Positions 17,956-26,699 of a stretch of DNA of 64,000 nucleotides are shown in pieces. Under the pieces are notes generated by a model. It was not told the origin of the DNA, ran no database searches, and worked only from the letters and a program-made list of their open reading frames with translations. How positions within the stretch are numbered: position 1 is the first letter of the stretch; every line of letters begins with the position of its first letter. Source of the DNA: CAYZJV01 sp049310885 (GTDB lineage Bacteria; Spirochaetota; Spirochaetia; Sphaerochaetales; Sphaerochaetaceae); contig NZ_JBMDYO010000001.1 of assembly GCF_049310885.1 (NCBI RefSeq), positions 372,001 through 436,000 of the forward strand, written 5' to 3'. The position numbers and the translations under genes were made by a program.

Positions 17956-17984
17956 TTGACATTGTACTAATACACTAGTACAAT
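17956..17984 (+). promoter_or_regulatory. Promoter embedded in an operator palindrome (GntR operon)
   Basis: TTGACA (17956-17961), a 17-base spacer and TACAAT (17979-17984) form a near-consensus sigma-70 promoter. A perfect 9-bp inverted repeat, ATTGTACTA (17961-17969) and TAGTACAAT (17976-17984), with a 6-base gap fills the spacer and the -10. The regulator encoded 20 bases downstream is the natural candidate to bind it and block transcription. Confidence 0.75.
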
Positions 17985-18003
17985 CTTTATCAGGTGAATT
18001 GAT

Positions 18004-18426
18004 ATGACAAAACAGATCGAACCACAATCACTTACATTCACGATTGATCCTAAAAGCGGGGTCCCCTATTACAAACAAATAATCCTACAGGTAGAGATGG
18101 CGATTGCTGACGGTAGACTTACCAAGGGAGAACGGTTACCCACAGTAAGAAGTCTTGCGGTTGACCTTAGCATAAACCCCAATACGGTAGCTAGGGCGTA
18201 CAATGAGATGGAAATCCGAAATATTGTGGTCACGCAACAAGGATCCGGTACCTTCATCAGTGATAAAGAAATAAGTATAGACAGCATCGAACGGGAAAGG
18301 ATCCTTACCGAGATCACCCGATCCTATATCACCAAAGCAGCTTCATACGGGTTCACACTCCTGGAAATCCTTGACCACATACAGGAACTGGGAAGCGACA
18401 CCCTACAAAAAGGAGAAAAGACATGA
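18004..18426 (+). CDS. GntR-family regulator, YtrA type
   Basis: 140 residues. A GntR winged helix is at about 15-80 (GVPYYKQIILQVEMAIADG, GERLPTVRSLAVDLSINPNT, GSGTFI), followed by a short helical dimer tail. The lack of a large effector domain is typical of YtrA-type repressors, which in other bacteria sit at the head of ABC-transporter operons and respond to envelope stress. Its stop overlaps the next start (ATGA). It is the first gene of an eight-gene operon and probably represses it from the palindrome at 17961-17984. Confidence 0.88.
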   Translation: MTKQIEPQSLTFTIDPKSGVPYYKQIILQVEMAIADGRLTKGERLPTVRSLAVDLSINPNTVARAYNEMEIRNIVVTQQGSGTFISDKEISIDSIERERILTEITRSYITKAASYGFTLLEILDHIQELGSDTLQKGEKT

Positions 18427-19541
18427 ACCTTTTTACCAAGAAATTCGAACGTATAAAGAATATGCAGAGCTTCACATTGAAAAAGGATTTTGCCTATGGT
18501 TCTGTATCATTCTTTCTTTTGGCACTATTCATTGCAGGAGGCATATGGCTCCAGATGTCCATGTTCCCAAGGATACCATTCCAACCAGTCATCTATCTGG
18601 CTGTACTGATCCTTGTCGCTGGCATTCTCATTGCGGCTCTGCCCTTGTGGGCATCGATTATCCAACTTTCGGTTATCCTGTGGCTCGTGATACTCGGTGT
18701 CTTGGGGAATGCGCTCTATCCATTGGGTGTTCTTGGGACTATAGGCCTGTTCATCTCGGCTTCTGTACAATTGGTGCTCCACTGGGACAAGGTCGTTGTA
18801 CTTCGTATGGGGCGATTCAAACGTGTACATGGCCCTGGGTTGCTCTTTCTCTTCCCATTGGTTGATAGAATCGCCGAATTTGTCGATACCCGTATCCGAG
18901 CTACCGATTTCAGTGCTGAGAAGACACTTACACGAGATACGGTCCCAGTCCATGTGGATGCTCTCGCATTCTGGATGATCTGGGATGCCAAACATGCGGT
19001 TCTAGAAGTTGAGAACTATATCGAAGCTGTCATACTATCGGCACAGACGGCGCTGAGAGATGCAATTGGAAAACATGAACTATCGTCACTACTTTCTGAA
19101 CGAGAGGAACTCGGAAGGGAAATCCAACAAGCGCTGGATGCGAAAACCAATCCTTGGGGTGTCACCATCCTTTCAATTGAAATAACCGACATCATTATCC
19201 CGAAGGAATTGGAGGATGCTCTTAGCAAACAGGCGCAAGCACAACGTGAAAAACAATCACGTATCATCTTAGCTGCTGCAGAGGTCGAGATTGCCAAACA
19301 ATTCGAAGAAGCTGCCCTAAAATACGCCGACAATCCAACAGCTTTGCAGTTGCGGGCAATGAATATGGTATACGAGGGGATACGGAGGAACAATTCCATG
19401 ATGCTCATGCCGGCATCAATCCTCGATAACATGAATCTTGGAACAGTACTCGGAAGCGCCGCTTTACAGAAACTCCAATCGGAGAGTCCTGAACTGGTCT
19501 CCTCCGGGCAGACTGGAACAGAGGTAGAAGAGGATCGATAG
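18423..19541 (+). CDS. SPFH/band-7 (slipin-like) membrane protein
   Basis: 372 residues. Four hydrophobic helices occupy about residues 25-122. An SPFH domain follows (VVLRMGRFKRVHGPGLLFLFP, then RATDFSAEKTLTRDTVPVHVDAL). A charged coiled segment (KQAQAQREKQSRIILAAAEVE) leads to a C-terminal tail. Slipins and related proteins oligomerise in membranes and organise or protect membrane complexes. The long N-terminal membrane region is unusual, since most slipins have one or two helices. It is coupled to the GntR gene by a 4-base overlap and sits 3 bases before the first permease. Confidence 0.85.
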   Translation: MNLFTKKFERIKNMQSFTLKKDFAYGSVSFFLLALFIAGGIWLQMSMFPRIPFQPVIYLAVLILVAGILIAALPLWASIIQLSVILWLVILGVLGNALYPLGVLGTIGLFISASVQLVLHWDKVVVLRMGRFKRVHGPGLLFLFPLVDRIAEFVDTRIRATDFSAEKTLTRDTVPVHVDALAFWMIWDAKHAVLEVENYIEAVILSAQTALRDAIGKHELSSLLSEREELGREIQQALDAKTNPWGVTILSIEITDIIIPKELEDALSKQAQAQREKQSRIILAAAEVEIAKQFEEAALKYADNPTALQLRAMNMVYEGIRRNNSMMLMPASILDNMNLGTVLGSAALQKLQSESPELVSSGQTGTEVEEDR

Positions 19542-19544
19542 AAC

Positions 19545-20798
19545 ATGAAATTCCTGATACTGCTTGCAGGAAAGAACCTCTTCAGATACCGGCGTAGGAC
19601 ATTGATCACCTCCGGAGTAATTGCCGTAGGACTCATGTTCTTTCTCCTGATCGACTCATTACTTATCGGGATCGATCGAGAGTCGGTGAGGAATCTCAAG
19701 TGGTATGAGACATCATCCATACGGATAATGCATGCCGATTATTGGGAAGACCGCCTTCTCATGCCATTGGATATGGCGATCGATCACCCCTACCGGTTGG
19801 TGGAAGAACTGGAAGAAGCCGGATATACGGCAACTCCAAGGATCATGTTTTCTGCCGATCTGATCCTGTATAGCGATGATTTTGGAGAAAATGGAAACCT
19901 ACCAGTCCAAGTGACTGCGGTAGATTTTCCCTTAGATAGACAAGTCTTCAGATTCGGAGAGACGTTGGTCGAAGGGCGCTTTCCAGACATGGGAAGCAAT
20001 GAGATAGTCCTTGGGTCTTGGCTGGCAGAAGATCTCAATGCTGAGATAGGCTATTGGGTAACGTTGGTAACCCGTGGTAATGGAGGGTTCTTCGAGGCCA
20101 TGGATATGCAGATTGTGGGAATTGTGAATTGCCCAAACCCCAATGTGAACCGATCACTTCTCATGGTCCCCATAGATACCATTTCCGACTATCTGGCAAT
20201 GGAGAACATGGCTACAGAGATCAATATCTCCCTACCGGAATCGGCAGATATTGAAAGGGAGACTGCACAGATCTTGACTTTGACTGAGCATTGGGAAACT
20301 CCTTTGTCGGTAATGGCGTGGGATCAACTGGCAAGTGATTATATGGCAATGATACAAGCTGAAAGAGGTGGATCTTCCCTCATGCTCTTTCTGGTATTCC
20401 TCATTGCCGCTGTTGGCATATCCAATACCATGATTATGGTGATCAGTGAAAGGATTAGGGAATTGGGTATGATGCGGGCTTTAGGAATGAGTGATAAAAG
20501 TATCCATCTCCTCTTTCTCCTTGAGGCCGCAGGAATCGGGCTACTGGGCTCTATCGCCGGAACCATCGCAGGCATCTTGGCTAATATATTCTTGGTAAAG
20601 TATGGAATCGATTTTGGGTTCCTCATGCGTGAGATGGATATGGCATATCGAATACAGAGTATTTTCAGGGGTGCTTGGAGTATCCGTGGAATACTGACGA
20701 CATTTGTGGCAGGAGTAATACTCTCAGTAACTGTCGCTTGGTTTCCGACTAAGCGGGCAACAAGGAAAGATATTCCCACCTGTCTGAGACATCAATAA
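19545..20798 (+). CDS. ABC transporter permease, FtsX/LolC/MacB type (copy 1)
   Basis: 417 residues. One N-terminal membrane helix is at about 20-40, then a large periplasmic domain (about 45-270, MacB_PCD-like). The C-terminal FtsX domain has three helices (about 280-400). It ends PTCLRHQ. It is a close paralogue of the permease at 21491 (identical length and long identical runs such as YWEDRLLMPLDM and VGIVNCPNPNVNR). It should pair with the ATPase encoded next. FtsX-type permeases work by mechanotransmission on periplasmic partners rather than by classical transport. Confidence 0.88.
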   Translation: MKFLILLAGKNLFRYRRRTLITSGVIAVGLMFFLLIDSLLIGIDRESVRNLKWYETSSIRIMHADYWEDRLLMPLDMAIDHPYRLVEELEEAGYTATPRIMFSADLILYSDDFGENGNLPVQVTAVDFPLDRQVFRFGETLVEGRFPDMGSNEIVLGSWLAEDLNAEIGYWVTLVTRGNGGFFEAMDMQIVGIVNCPNPNVNRSLLMVPIDTISDYLAMENMATEINISLPESADIERETAQILTLTEHWETPLSVMAWDQLASDYMAMIQAERGGSSLMLFLVFLIAAVGISNTMIMVISERIRELGMMRALGMSDKSIHLLFLLEAAGIGLLGSIAGTIAGILANIFLVKYGIDFGFLMREMDMAYRIQSIFRGAWSIRGILTTFVAGVILSVTVAWFPTKRATRKDIPTCLRHQ

Positions 20799-20810
20799 TA
20801 GGAGAGTCAT

Positions 20811-21488
20811 ATGATTCAAGTACAACAGGTCGTACGAAACTATCAAGCGGGAGAAACCGTTGTAAAAGCACTCAAAGGTGTATCGATGGAGATCACAGAG
20901 GGAGAATTCGTCTCAATTGCAGGACCTTCCGGTTCAGGAAAGACCACATTGTTGAACCTTATCGGTTGTATCGATGCACTCGATGGGGGAGAAATCACCA
21001 TAGACGGCATACCTGTATCGAGAATGGACAAGAAGGCAAAGACCGAGTTCAGGAGAAACAACCTTGGTTTTGTGTTCCAGACATACAATCTTATACCGGT
21101 CTTGAGTGCTTATGAGAATATCTCATTCGTGCTATCGATATTGAACATTCCGGAAAAAGAGATTGAAGAACGGACAATGCGGATACTCAAGGAAGTTGGC
21201 CTTGAAGGGATGGAGCATCGTCGTCCTGATCGTCTTTCAGGAGGACAACAACAACGGATAGCTATCGCTAGGGCTTTGGTGAAAAATCCCAAGATTGTGC
21301 TTGCCGATGAACCGACTGCAAATCTCGATTCAAAGACTGGCGAAGAGATTCTCAAACTGATGAAACAAATGAATGAGAAGTACCACACAACATTCATTTT
21401 CTCTACCCACGATGCCATGGTAATGGATTATGCAAAAAGATTGGTGTTGTTACATGATGGGCAGATAACCAATGACGAGAGGAGGTAA
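20811..21488 (+). CDS. ABC transporter ATPase, LolD/MacB type
   Basis: 225 residues. Walker A is GPSGSGKTT (about 36-44), the Q-loop region FVFQTYNLIPVLSAYENI, the signature LSGGQQQRIAIARAL and Walker B IVLADEPTANLD. Sequence style matches the LolD/MacB/FtsE group. It lies between two paralogous FtsX permease genes with gaps of 12 and 2 bases, so it probably powers both. Confidence 0.92.
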   Translation: MIQVQQVVRNYQAGETVVKALKGVSMEITEGEFVSIAGPSGSGKTTLLNLIGCIDALDGGEITIDGIPVSRMDKKAKTEFRRNNLGFVFQTYNLIPVLSAYENISFVLSILNIPEKEIEERTMRILKEVGLEGMEHRRPDRLSGGQQQRIAIARALVKNPKIVLADEPTANLDSKTGEEILKLMKQMNEKYHTTFIFSTHDAMVMDYAKRLVLLHDGQITNDERR

Positions 21489-21490
21489 CG

Positions 21491-22744
21491 ATGAAATTCA
21501 TCATCACACTTGCCTTCAAGAACCTTACGAGATACAAGCGGAGGACGCTGATCACAGCATTCGCCATAGCCATTGGATTGATGATGTTCATAGTCGTGGA
21601 TTCGGTCTTGATTGGTGTTGAATCTGAATCGATGAGAAACCTACGATGGTATGAGACATCGGCTGCTCGGATCATGCATCCCGATTATTGGGAAGACCGC
21701 TTGCTGATGCCGCTGGATATGTCTATTGAAGATCCTTATGAAATAGTCGACCTACTTCACAATGAAGGAATAGCGGCTACACCACGAATCAATTTTGCTG
21801 CCGATATGATCCTCTATAGTGACGATTTTGGAGAAGAGGGAAATATGTCGGTTCAAGTAACCGCAATAGATCCGGAATTGGATAACACAGTATTCCGATT
21901 TGAGGAAACCTTGGTGGAAGGGAACTTCCCCGAACCGGGGACAAACCAGATGGTCATTGGATCTTGGTTTGCCGAGGATATCGGAGCCGAAGTAGGCTAT
22001 TGGATCACTTTGGTCACACGAGGGAACGGTGGATTCTATGAGGCGATGGATATGGAGATTGTCGGTATTGTCAATTGTCCAAATCCGAATGTGAACAGGA
22101 CACTGTTGATGGTTCCCATCGATACGATCGGAGATTACCTTGCGATGGAAGGTAATGTTACCGAGATCAATATCGGGCTCCCCGAAAGTGCCGATATACC
22201 TGAAGAGGTGGAAAGGATCAAGCAACTCATAACCGATAATGGTAATGAACTCCGTGTTGCCACTTGGGACGAATTGGCTCAAGACTATGTCGCCCTTGCC
22301 GAAGCGAAACGGGGTGGTACGGGAATGATCCTCTTTCTGGTTTTCATCATAGCGGCGGTGGGAATCTCGAACACCATGCTCATGGCTATTTATGAAAGGA
22401 TACGGGAATTAGGCATGATGCGCGCCTTGGGTATGCAAGATAGGAATATCCAATTGGCATTTATGATCGAAGCTGGTGGTATCGGACTCATAGGATCCAT
22501 CGTAGGAGTCTTATTGGGAATTGGAGTAAATCTCTATTTGGTCAATGTAGGGATAGACCTTGGATTCCTTATGCGCGATATGGATATGGGATACCGTATA
22601 CAGAGCATAATGAGAGGCGCTTGGAGCATATCTACCCTAGTTACGGCATTCTTGTTCGGCACCATACTGTCCATGCTCGTCGCGTACATCCCTACCCGCC
22701 GGGCACTGAAGATGGATATCCCGTCCTGTCTGAGACACCAGTAA
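21491..22744 (+). CDS. ABC transporter permease, FtsX/LolC/MacB type (copy 2)
   Basis: 417 residues with the same plan as the copy at 19545: N-terminal helix, large periplasmic domain, three C-terminal helices with GISNTMLMAIYERIRELGMM before the last two. It ends PSCLRHQ. The two copies are clearly the product of a duplication, roughly two thirds identical by eye, and could form a heterodimer like LolC/LolE. The start follows the ATPase stop by 2 bases, with GAGGAGG covering the end of the previous gene. Confidence 0.9.
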   Translation: MKFIITLAFKNLTRYKRRTLITAFAIAIGLMMFIVVDSVLIGVESESMRNLRWYETSAARIMHPDYWEDRLLMPLDMSIEDPYEIVDLLHNEGIAATPRINFAADMILYSDDFGEEGNMSVQVTAIDPELDNTVFRFEETLVEGNFPEPGTNQMVIGSWFAEDIGAEVGYWITLVTRGNGGFYEAMDMEIVGIVNCPNPNVNRTLLMVPIDTIGDYLAMEGNVTEINIGLPESADIPEEVERIKQLITDNGNELRVATWDELAQDYVALAEAKRGGTGMILFLVFIIAAVGISNTMLMAIYERIRELGMMRALGMQDRNIQLAFMIEAGGIGLIGSIVGVLLGIGVNLYLVNVGIDLGFLMRDMDMGYRIQSIMRGAWSISTLVTAFLFGTILSMLVAYIPTRRALKMDIPSCLRHQ

Positions 22745-22756
22745 AGGAGCCAAGAG

Positions 22757-23986
22757 ATGACAATGAAATTGATACATGTTGCTTTTCGCAACATAACACG
22801 AAACAAGAGACGATCTATCCTTTCGGGAATCGCAATTGCCGTAGCTTCGATGAGTATCGTATTCCTCTTCGCATTGGTACAGGGAATGCGTGACGATATG
22901 GCACAAAACCTAGCAATTTATTATACAGGAGAGGTCAGGGTACGGAATGCTCAATATGAGGAATATGAGCGTTACAATCCAATCCATCTCTCTGTGGATT
23001 GGGAGACGATCGATAGGACTTTGGCCCAGACTCCCGGTGTAGTCGACTATGTGCCAAGGATTACGTTTGGTGCGGCTTTTTACGTCAATGGAGGAAATCA
23101 TCCCGCTGTTGGCATCGGAGCCGATTTTAATCGAGAAGCAAGTTACCAAGATCTCGAATCGATCATAAAAGAGGGTCGCATTCCAGAGAGTGGAAAGAAT
23201 GAGATGTTGATCGGAGCTGTATTGGCCAGAGACTTGAAAACATCGATTGGAGATAAGATAACGGTAATCAGCACGACCGCAGCCAGGGGCAATAATGCCA
23301 TCACCTTCGAAGTAGTGGGAATCGCTGCATTCCCGGTAGCTGCTTTGAATGCGCAATTTTTCTGGGCTCCGCTTGATCGTGTACAATACTTTCTGAGGAT
23401 GGACAACCAAGTACAAGAGGTCCTGATAACCGTTGATGAAGATGAGCGGGAGGCTGCGACACTCATCAAGGAACGGCTGGAGTCGGCTACAGGCAACGAG
23501 CTGGAAGTACAGGCCTATACCGATATAAGTATGATGTATGGCTTCATAGAAATTGCACAATACATCTACTATGTGATCGGAGTATTCTTCCTCCTCCTCG
23601 GCAGTACGGTAATCATCAATACCACCATGATGGTTATCTATGAACGAATGCGTGAAATCGGCACACTCAGTGCTTTGGGTATGCATGGGAAGGAGTTGAC
23701 CCGATTGTTCTTTCTAGAAGGCGCTATGATCAGCGCTATTGGTGCCGCTGCGGGTGTCTTATTGGGTACGGTGATGATCGTGTACTTAGGAAATGTCGGA
23801 TTGAACTTCACCGATGCTATGAGTGGTATAGATATGGAAATTTCCAGCGTACTCTATCCAAAATTCAATATTTGGACCACCATTATCGTATATATCTATT
23901 CGGTGGTAATATCGGCTGCAGCAACTATGATTCCCTCCCGTCGTGCATCCCGCATTGAACCGGTCGAGGCATTACGCTATGTGTAG
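22757..23986 (+). CDS. ABC transporter permease, FtsX/MacB type (third, divergent)
   Basis: 409 residues. Same topology as its two neighbours but more distant in sequence. It ends with the common MacB-type tail ASRIEPVEALRYV. The periplasmic domain has its own features (RNAQYEEYERYNPIHLSVDWE). Three permeases with a single ATPase is unusual. Possibilities are alternative heterodimers, or a separate complex that borrows the ATPase. Confidence 0.88.
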   Translation: MTMKLIHVAFRNITRNKRRSILSGIAIAVASMSIVFLFALVQGMRDDMAQNLAIYYTGEVRVRNAQYEEYERYNPIHLSVDWETIDRTLAQTPGVVDYVPRITFGAAFYVNGGNHPAVGIGADFNREASYQDLESIIKEGRIPESGKNEMLIGAVLARDLKTSIGDKITVISTTAARGNNAITFEVVGIAAFPVAALNAQFFWAPLDRVQYFLRMDNQVQEVLITVDEDEREAATLIKERLESATGNELEVQAYTDISMMYGFIEIAQYIYYVIGVFFLLLGSTVIINTTMMVIYERMREIGTLSALGMHGKELTRLFFLEGAMISAIGAAAGVLLGTVMIVYLGNVGLNFTDAMSGIDMEISSVLYPKFNIWTTIIVYIYSVVISAAATMIPSRRASRIEPVEALRYV

Positions 23987-23996
23987 GAGCAACTTT

Positions 23997-24734
23997 ATGA
24001 AATTCAAAATAATAGCAATAACAATGATTCTCTGTTTGGCAATTTCAACACTCGGGGCGATTACCGCTGAAGAGGTTGTCCGTTCTGTGGACGATCTGGA
24101 AACATTCGACACCTCCTATTCGGAGGGGGAAATCGTAACCACCGATCGATTCGGGGTGAAAACGAGTACATTCAAGGCCTGGTCAAGAGGTGCATATGAT
24201 TCTTTGATCGAGTTCACCAGTGTAGCAGAGAGAGGGCAAAAGGTTTTAAGGACTTCGGGAGAGCTCTATCTTTTCTACCCGGATGCCCAAGAATTGATTC
24301 GACTGCAGGGTGCCGCCTTGCGCCAATCGATGCTCGGTAGCGATATCTCATATGAGGATATGACTGGTGAAAAAGATACCTTGTCCGACTATTCAGCTAA
24401 GTTACTGGGTACTGAACAGGTGAAAGGAAGGCAATGCCATATCCTCGAACTGACTGCAAAAACCAGGACGGTAGCCTATCCTATACAAAAACTATGGGTG
24501 GATACTGAGACCTATATGGTCTGGAAGGGTGAATTCTCTACCAAATCAGGGCGTCTACTGAAAGAGATGCAAGTATTGGAAACTATGGAAGTGGATGGAA
24601 GGACGCTATCCAAGATAACGAAGATAGAAGACAAGATGAAGCGTGATTCAGCTACAGAGATGAGGATCGACCACTTGGAGATCGATGTGCAACTCGATCC
24701 TTCAATATTCTCTCTGCAGAATCTCACCTGGTAA
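23997..24734 (+). CDS. LolA-like outer membrane lipoprotein-sorting protein
   Basis: 245 residues from ATG 23997, with a cleavable signal peptide (about 1-22). The mature part resembles the LolA/LolB-fold COG2834 family: EGEIVTTDRFGVKTSTFKAW, GELYLFYPDAQELIRLQG, KGRQCHILELTAK, KLWVDTETYMVWKGEF. Such proteins carry lipidated or hydrophobic cargo across the periplasm. An in-frame upstream start (23943) lies inside the permease gene. GGAG 7 bases before 23997 decides the start. Its position between LolCDE-like permeases and a barrel suggests a delivery role. Confidence 0.82.
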   Translation: MKFKIIAITMILCLAISTLGAITAEEVVRSVDDLETFDTSYSEGEIVTTDRFGVKTSTFKAWSRGAYDSLIEFTSVAERGQKVLRTSGELYLFYPDAQELIRLQGAALRQSMLGSDISYEDMTGEKDTLSDYSAKLLGTEQVKGRQCHILELTAKTRTVAYPIQKLWVDTETYMVWKGEFSTKSGRLLKEMQVLETMEVDGRTLSKITKIEDKMKRDSATEMRIDHLEIDVQLDPSIFSLQNLTW

Positions 24735-24745
24735 GGAGCCTTACA

Positions 24746-25870
24746 ATGAAAACCCTACGATTGGTTATGGTACTCTTGTTTCTCCTTCTTGGTTCTGCTG
24801 GGACATTTGCAGCAACAGATACAATAGTGGATATGAATATATTCCATGTCATGGGGTTGCTTGATGATGGAGAAGAGCTTTCGCCTTCCTATATGATGGG
24901 ATCACAGCTAGGCATATCATTCAAAAGCCCCAACTCATCCAATGTCCGTGGTGATGTGGCGATATCCATGGTCGATTCATATTCAGGTACATCGTGGGAT
25001 CCACAATTCTCAATCGATAGAGCTTACCTACGCGTCCGTTTCCCCAAGTTCAGGATTACTGCTGGTAAGACCCGAATCGGCTGGGGAGATGGTGCGATGT
25101 TCAATGCAGCCGACCTCTTGTTCGGTAGCACGAATACCGATGTCACGCTTACCGACAAGGAGCTTCGCACGGCGACCAGGTGGCTTACCTCGGCAACCTA
25201 CCCCCTAGGACCCTTCTCGTTCTTGGAGGCTCTGGTAATTGCACCTGAAGGGCCCGATTTCGCTCTGAGGAATACTTCATTCGGCGGCCGGTACTATACA
25301 ACGATATCGTCAACAAAGGTTGAAATCGGCGGAGCCTATAGGGCTGATACGAGTACAACAAATGATACGGGACGAGTACTCTCCCCGTACATAGCCCTAC
25401 AGGGAAACTTTGGCCCCGATTGGTATGTCGCCAGTTCAGTGAATGTAGCCTACCCTACCGAAGAGATCGCAGATGAGTTGGAAGACTCTTGGATCATCAG
25501 CGGAGGTCTACTTCATATCATGAACGTCGGTTGGCAAAGTACCCTCTCGTTCAGGCTTGAGGCTTTGGTCAGACCATTCGGCGATTGGGAAACATCGGTA
25601 GAGAAGAACTATGGCATGTACCTGTATCCCGAAATCTCCTTCGCCCCGGACGATGTATGGAACTTCAGCATCCGTTCTGTCGTATCTCCTATCGACGCTA
25701 GTGCAAATATTATGTTGGGAGGATCCTGGAATGTCATGCAAGGCCTCAGCATAAACGGGTATGCCACAATCTATGCAGGCGATGACACCGATACGTTCAG
25801 TTGGGAGCAGTCAAACGTCCAAACACCATCAGGACTGTCGATGATGCTGGGAGCTTCGTGGGTGTATTAG
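24746..25870 (+). CDS. Outer-membrane beta-barrel protein
   Basis: 374 residues. A signal peptide is at about 1-23. The mature part is rich in alternating polar/hydrophobic strands and ends in SMMLGASWVY, a terminal aromatic residue as in barrels inserted by Bam. I do not recognise a named family. It is the last gene of the GntR/SPFH/FtsX/Lol operon, 11 bases after the LolA-like gene. It may be the outer-membrane end of the pathway or its cargo. Confidence 0.75.
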   Translation: MKTLRLVMVLLFLLLGSAGTFAATDTIVDMNIFHVMGLLDDGEELSPSYMMGSQLGISFKSPNSSNVRGDVAISMVDSYSGTSWDPQFSIDRAYLRVRFPKFRITAGKTRIGWGDGAMFNAADLLFGSTNTDVTLTDKELRTATRWLTSATYPLGPFSFLEALVIAPEGPDFALRNTSFGGRYYTTISSTKVEIGGAYRADTSTTNDTGRVLSPYIALQGNFGPDWYVASSVNVAYPTEEIADELEDSWIISGGLLHIMNVGWQSTLSFRLEALVRPFGDWETSVEKNYGMYLYPEISFAPDDVWNFSIRSVVSPIDASANIMLGGSWNVMQGLSINGYATIYAGDDTDTFSWEQSNVQTPSGLSMMLGASWVY

Positions 25871-25871
25871 A

Positions 25872-26609
25872 TTATTTTACTACATTAGTTGAAAGTTGCT
25901 GTAATAACCCACCCACAAATCCATTCTTACCAGAAGCCCGGATCAATAGCGTATAACCTCTATCCGCATCAGTAGTCGTATAGGTTAGTGAGGTAGCTCC
26001 TGCAATCGCTTCTTCATCTTCCCAATTGTTAGGATCTATTCTGTACCATTGGTAATCTAGACAATCAGTCAGTACATTATCGTCTGAATCGACGACTGTA
26101 AAAGAGGCCGAGAGACCATAGCCAACGGTGGGAGCAATCACACCTGTATTACTAACTGATTCATCCAAACTCATACCACTCAATCTTCCATCTCCAGTAC
26201 ACTCAGGAGCAAAAACTCTATTTGAATATTCACCATCATAGGCCCCTCCCTCGATTAAGAGTTTGAACCATGCTCCTCCCGATGGCACAGGTACTCCAAA
26301 CCCAACAGTTGGAGATTCTTTCGGAACGGCATCAATAGTATCTCCATAAGGTTTGTATTCCTCGTAGCTGCCATCTTTAGTCGTGGAATAGTAGAGCACA
26401 TAACGATTAGCTCCGAAGTCTTCTACTGACGGAAAGAACATATCTGCCTCACGACCCCAAGTTGGGGTATTTTGTGAGTTCTCCAAGAAAAGTAAATTCA
26501 GTGGAGAAGAAACTATATCGAACTCTTCCAATTCTCCTAAAGCTTCCGGACAGCCGGTAGCGAACAACACTACCAATACGACAAAGATACATAGAAATGC
26601 TTTTTTCAT
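25872..26609 (-). CDS. Hypothetical lipoprotein with Ig-like domain
   Basis: 245 residues. The signal peptide ends in the lipobox LFATGC (about residues 14-19). The C-terminal third looks like a bacterial Ig-like repeat (DYQWYRIDPNN, ATSLTYTTTDADRGYTL). No enzymatic motif is seen. ATG 26609 has AGAGGA 6 bases upstream and is preferred to 26636. It converges on the barrel gene with a 1-base gap. Surface exposure or adhesion is possible but unproven. Confidence 0.7.
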   Translation of the reverse strand: MKKAFLCIFVVLVVLFATGCPEALGELEEFDIVSSPLNLLFLENSQNTPTWGREADMFFPSVEDFGANRYVLYYSTTKDGSYEEYKPYGDTIDAVPKESPTVGFGVPVPSGGAWFKLLIEGGAYDGEYSNRVFAPECTGDGRLSGMSLDESVSNTGVIAPTVGYGLSASFTVVDSDDNVLTDCLDYQWYRIDPNNWEDEEAIAGATSLTYTTTDADRGYTLLIRASGKNGFVGGLLQQLSTNVVK

Positions 26610-26699
26610 AACAAATCCTCTCTTAATGTTTAGCATTTTTACTGCTTACTACTGGTATAACATGAATTGAGAGGTTTTATTACATTTATTTTGACATTT

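Noticed and set aside
22910..23686. A 258-codon frame on the strand opposite the third permease
   Set aside because: It is antisense to a conserved FtsX-type gene with clear motifs and has no protein-family features of its own.
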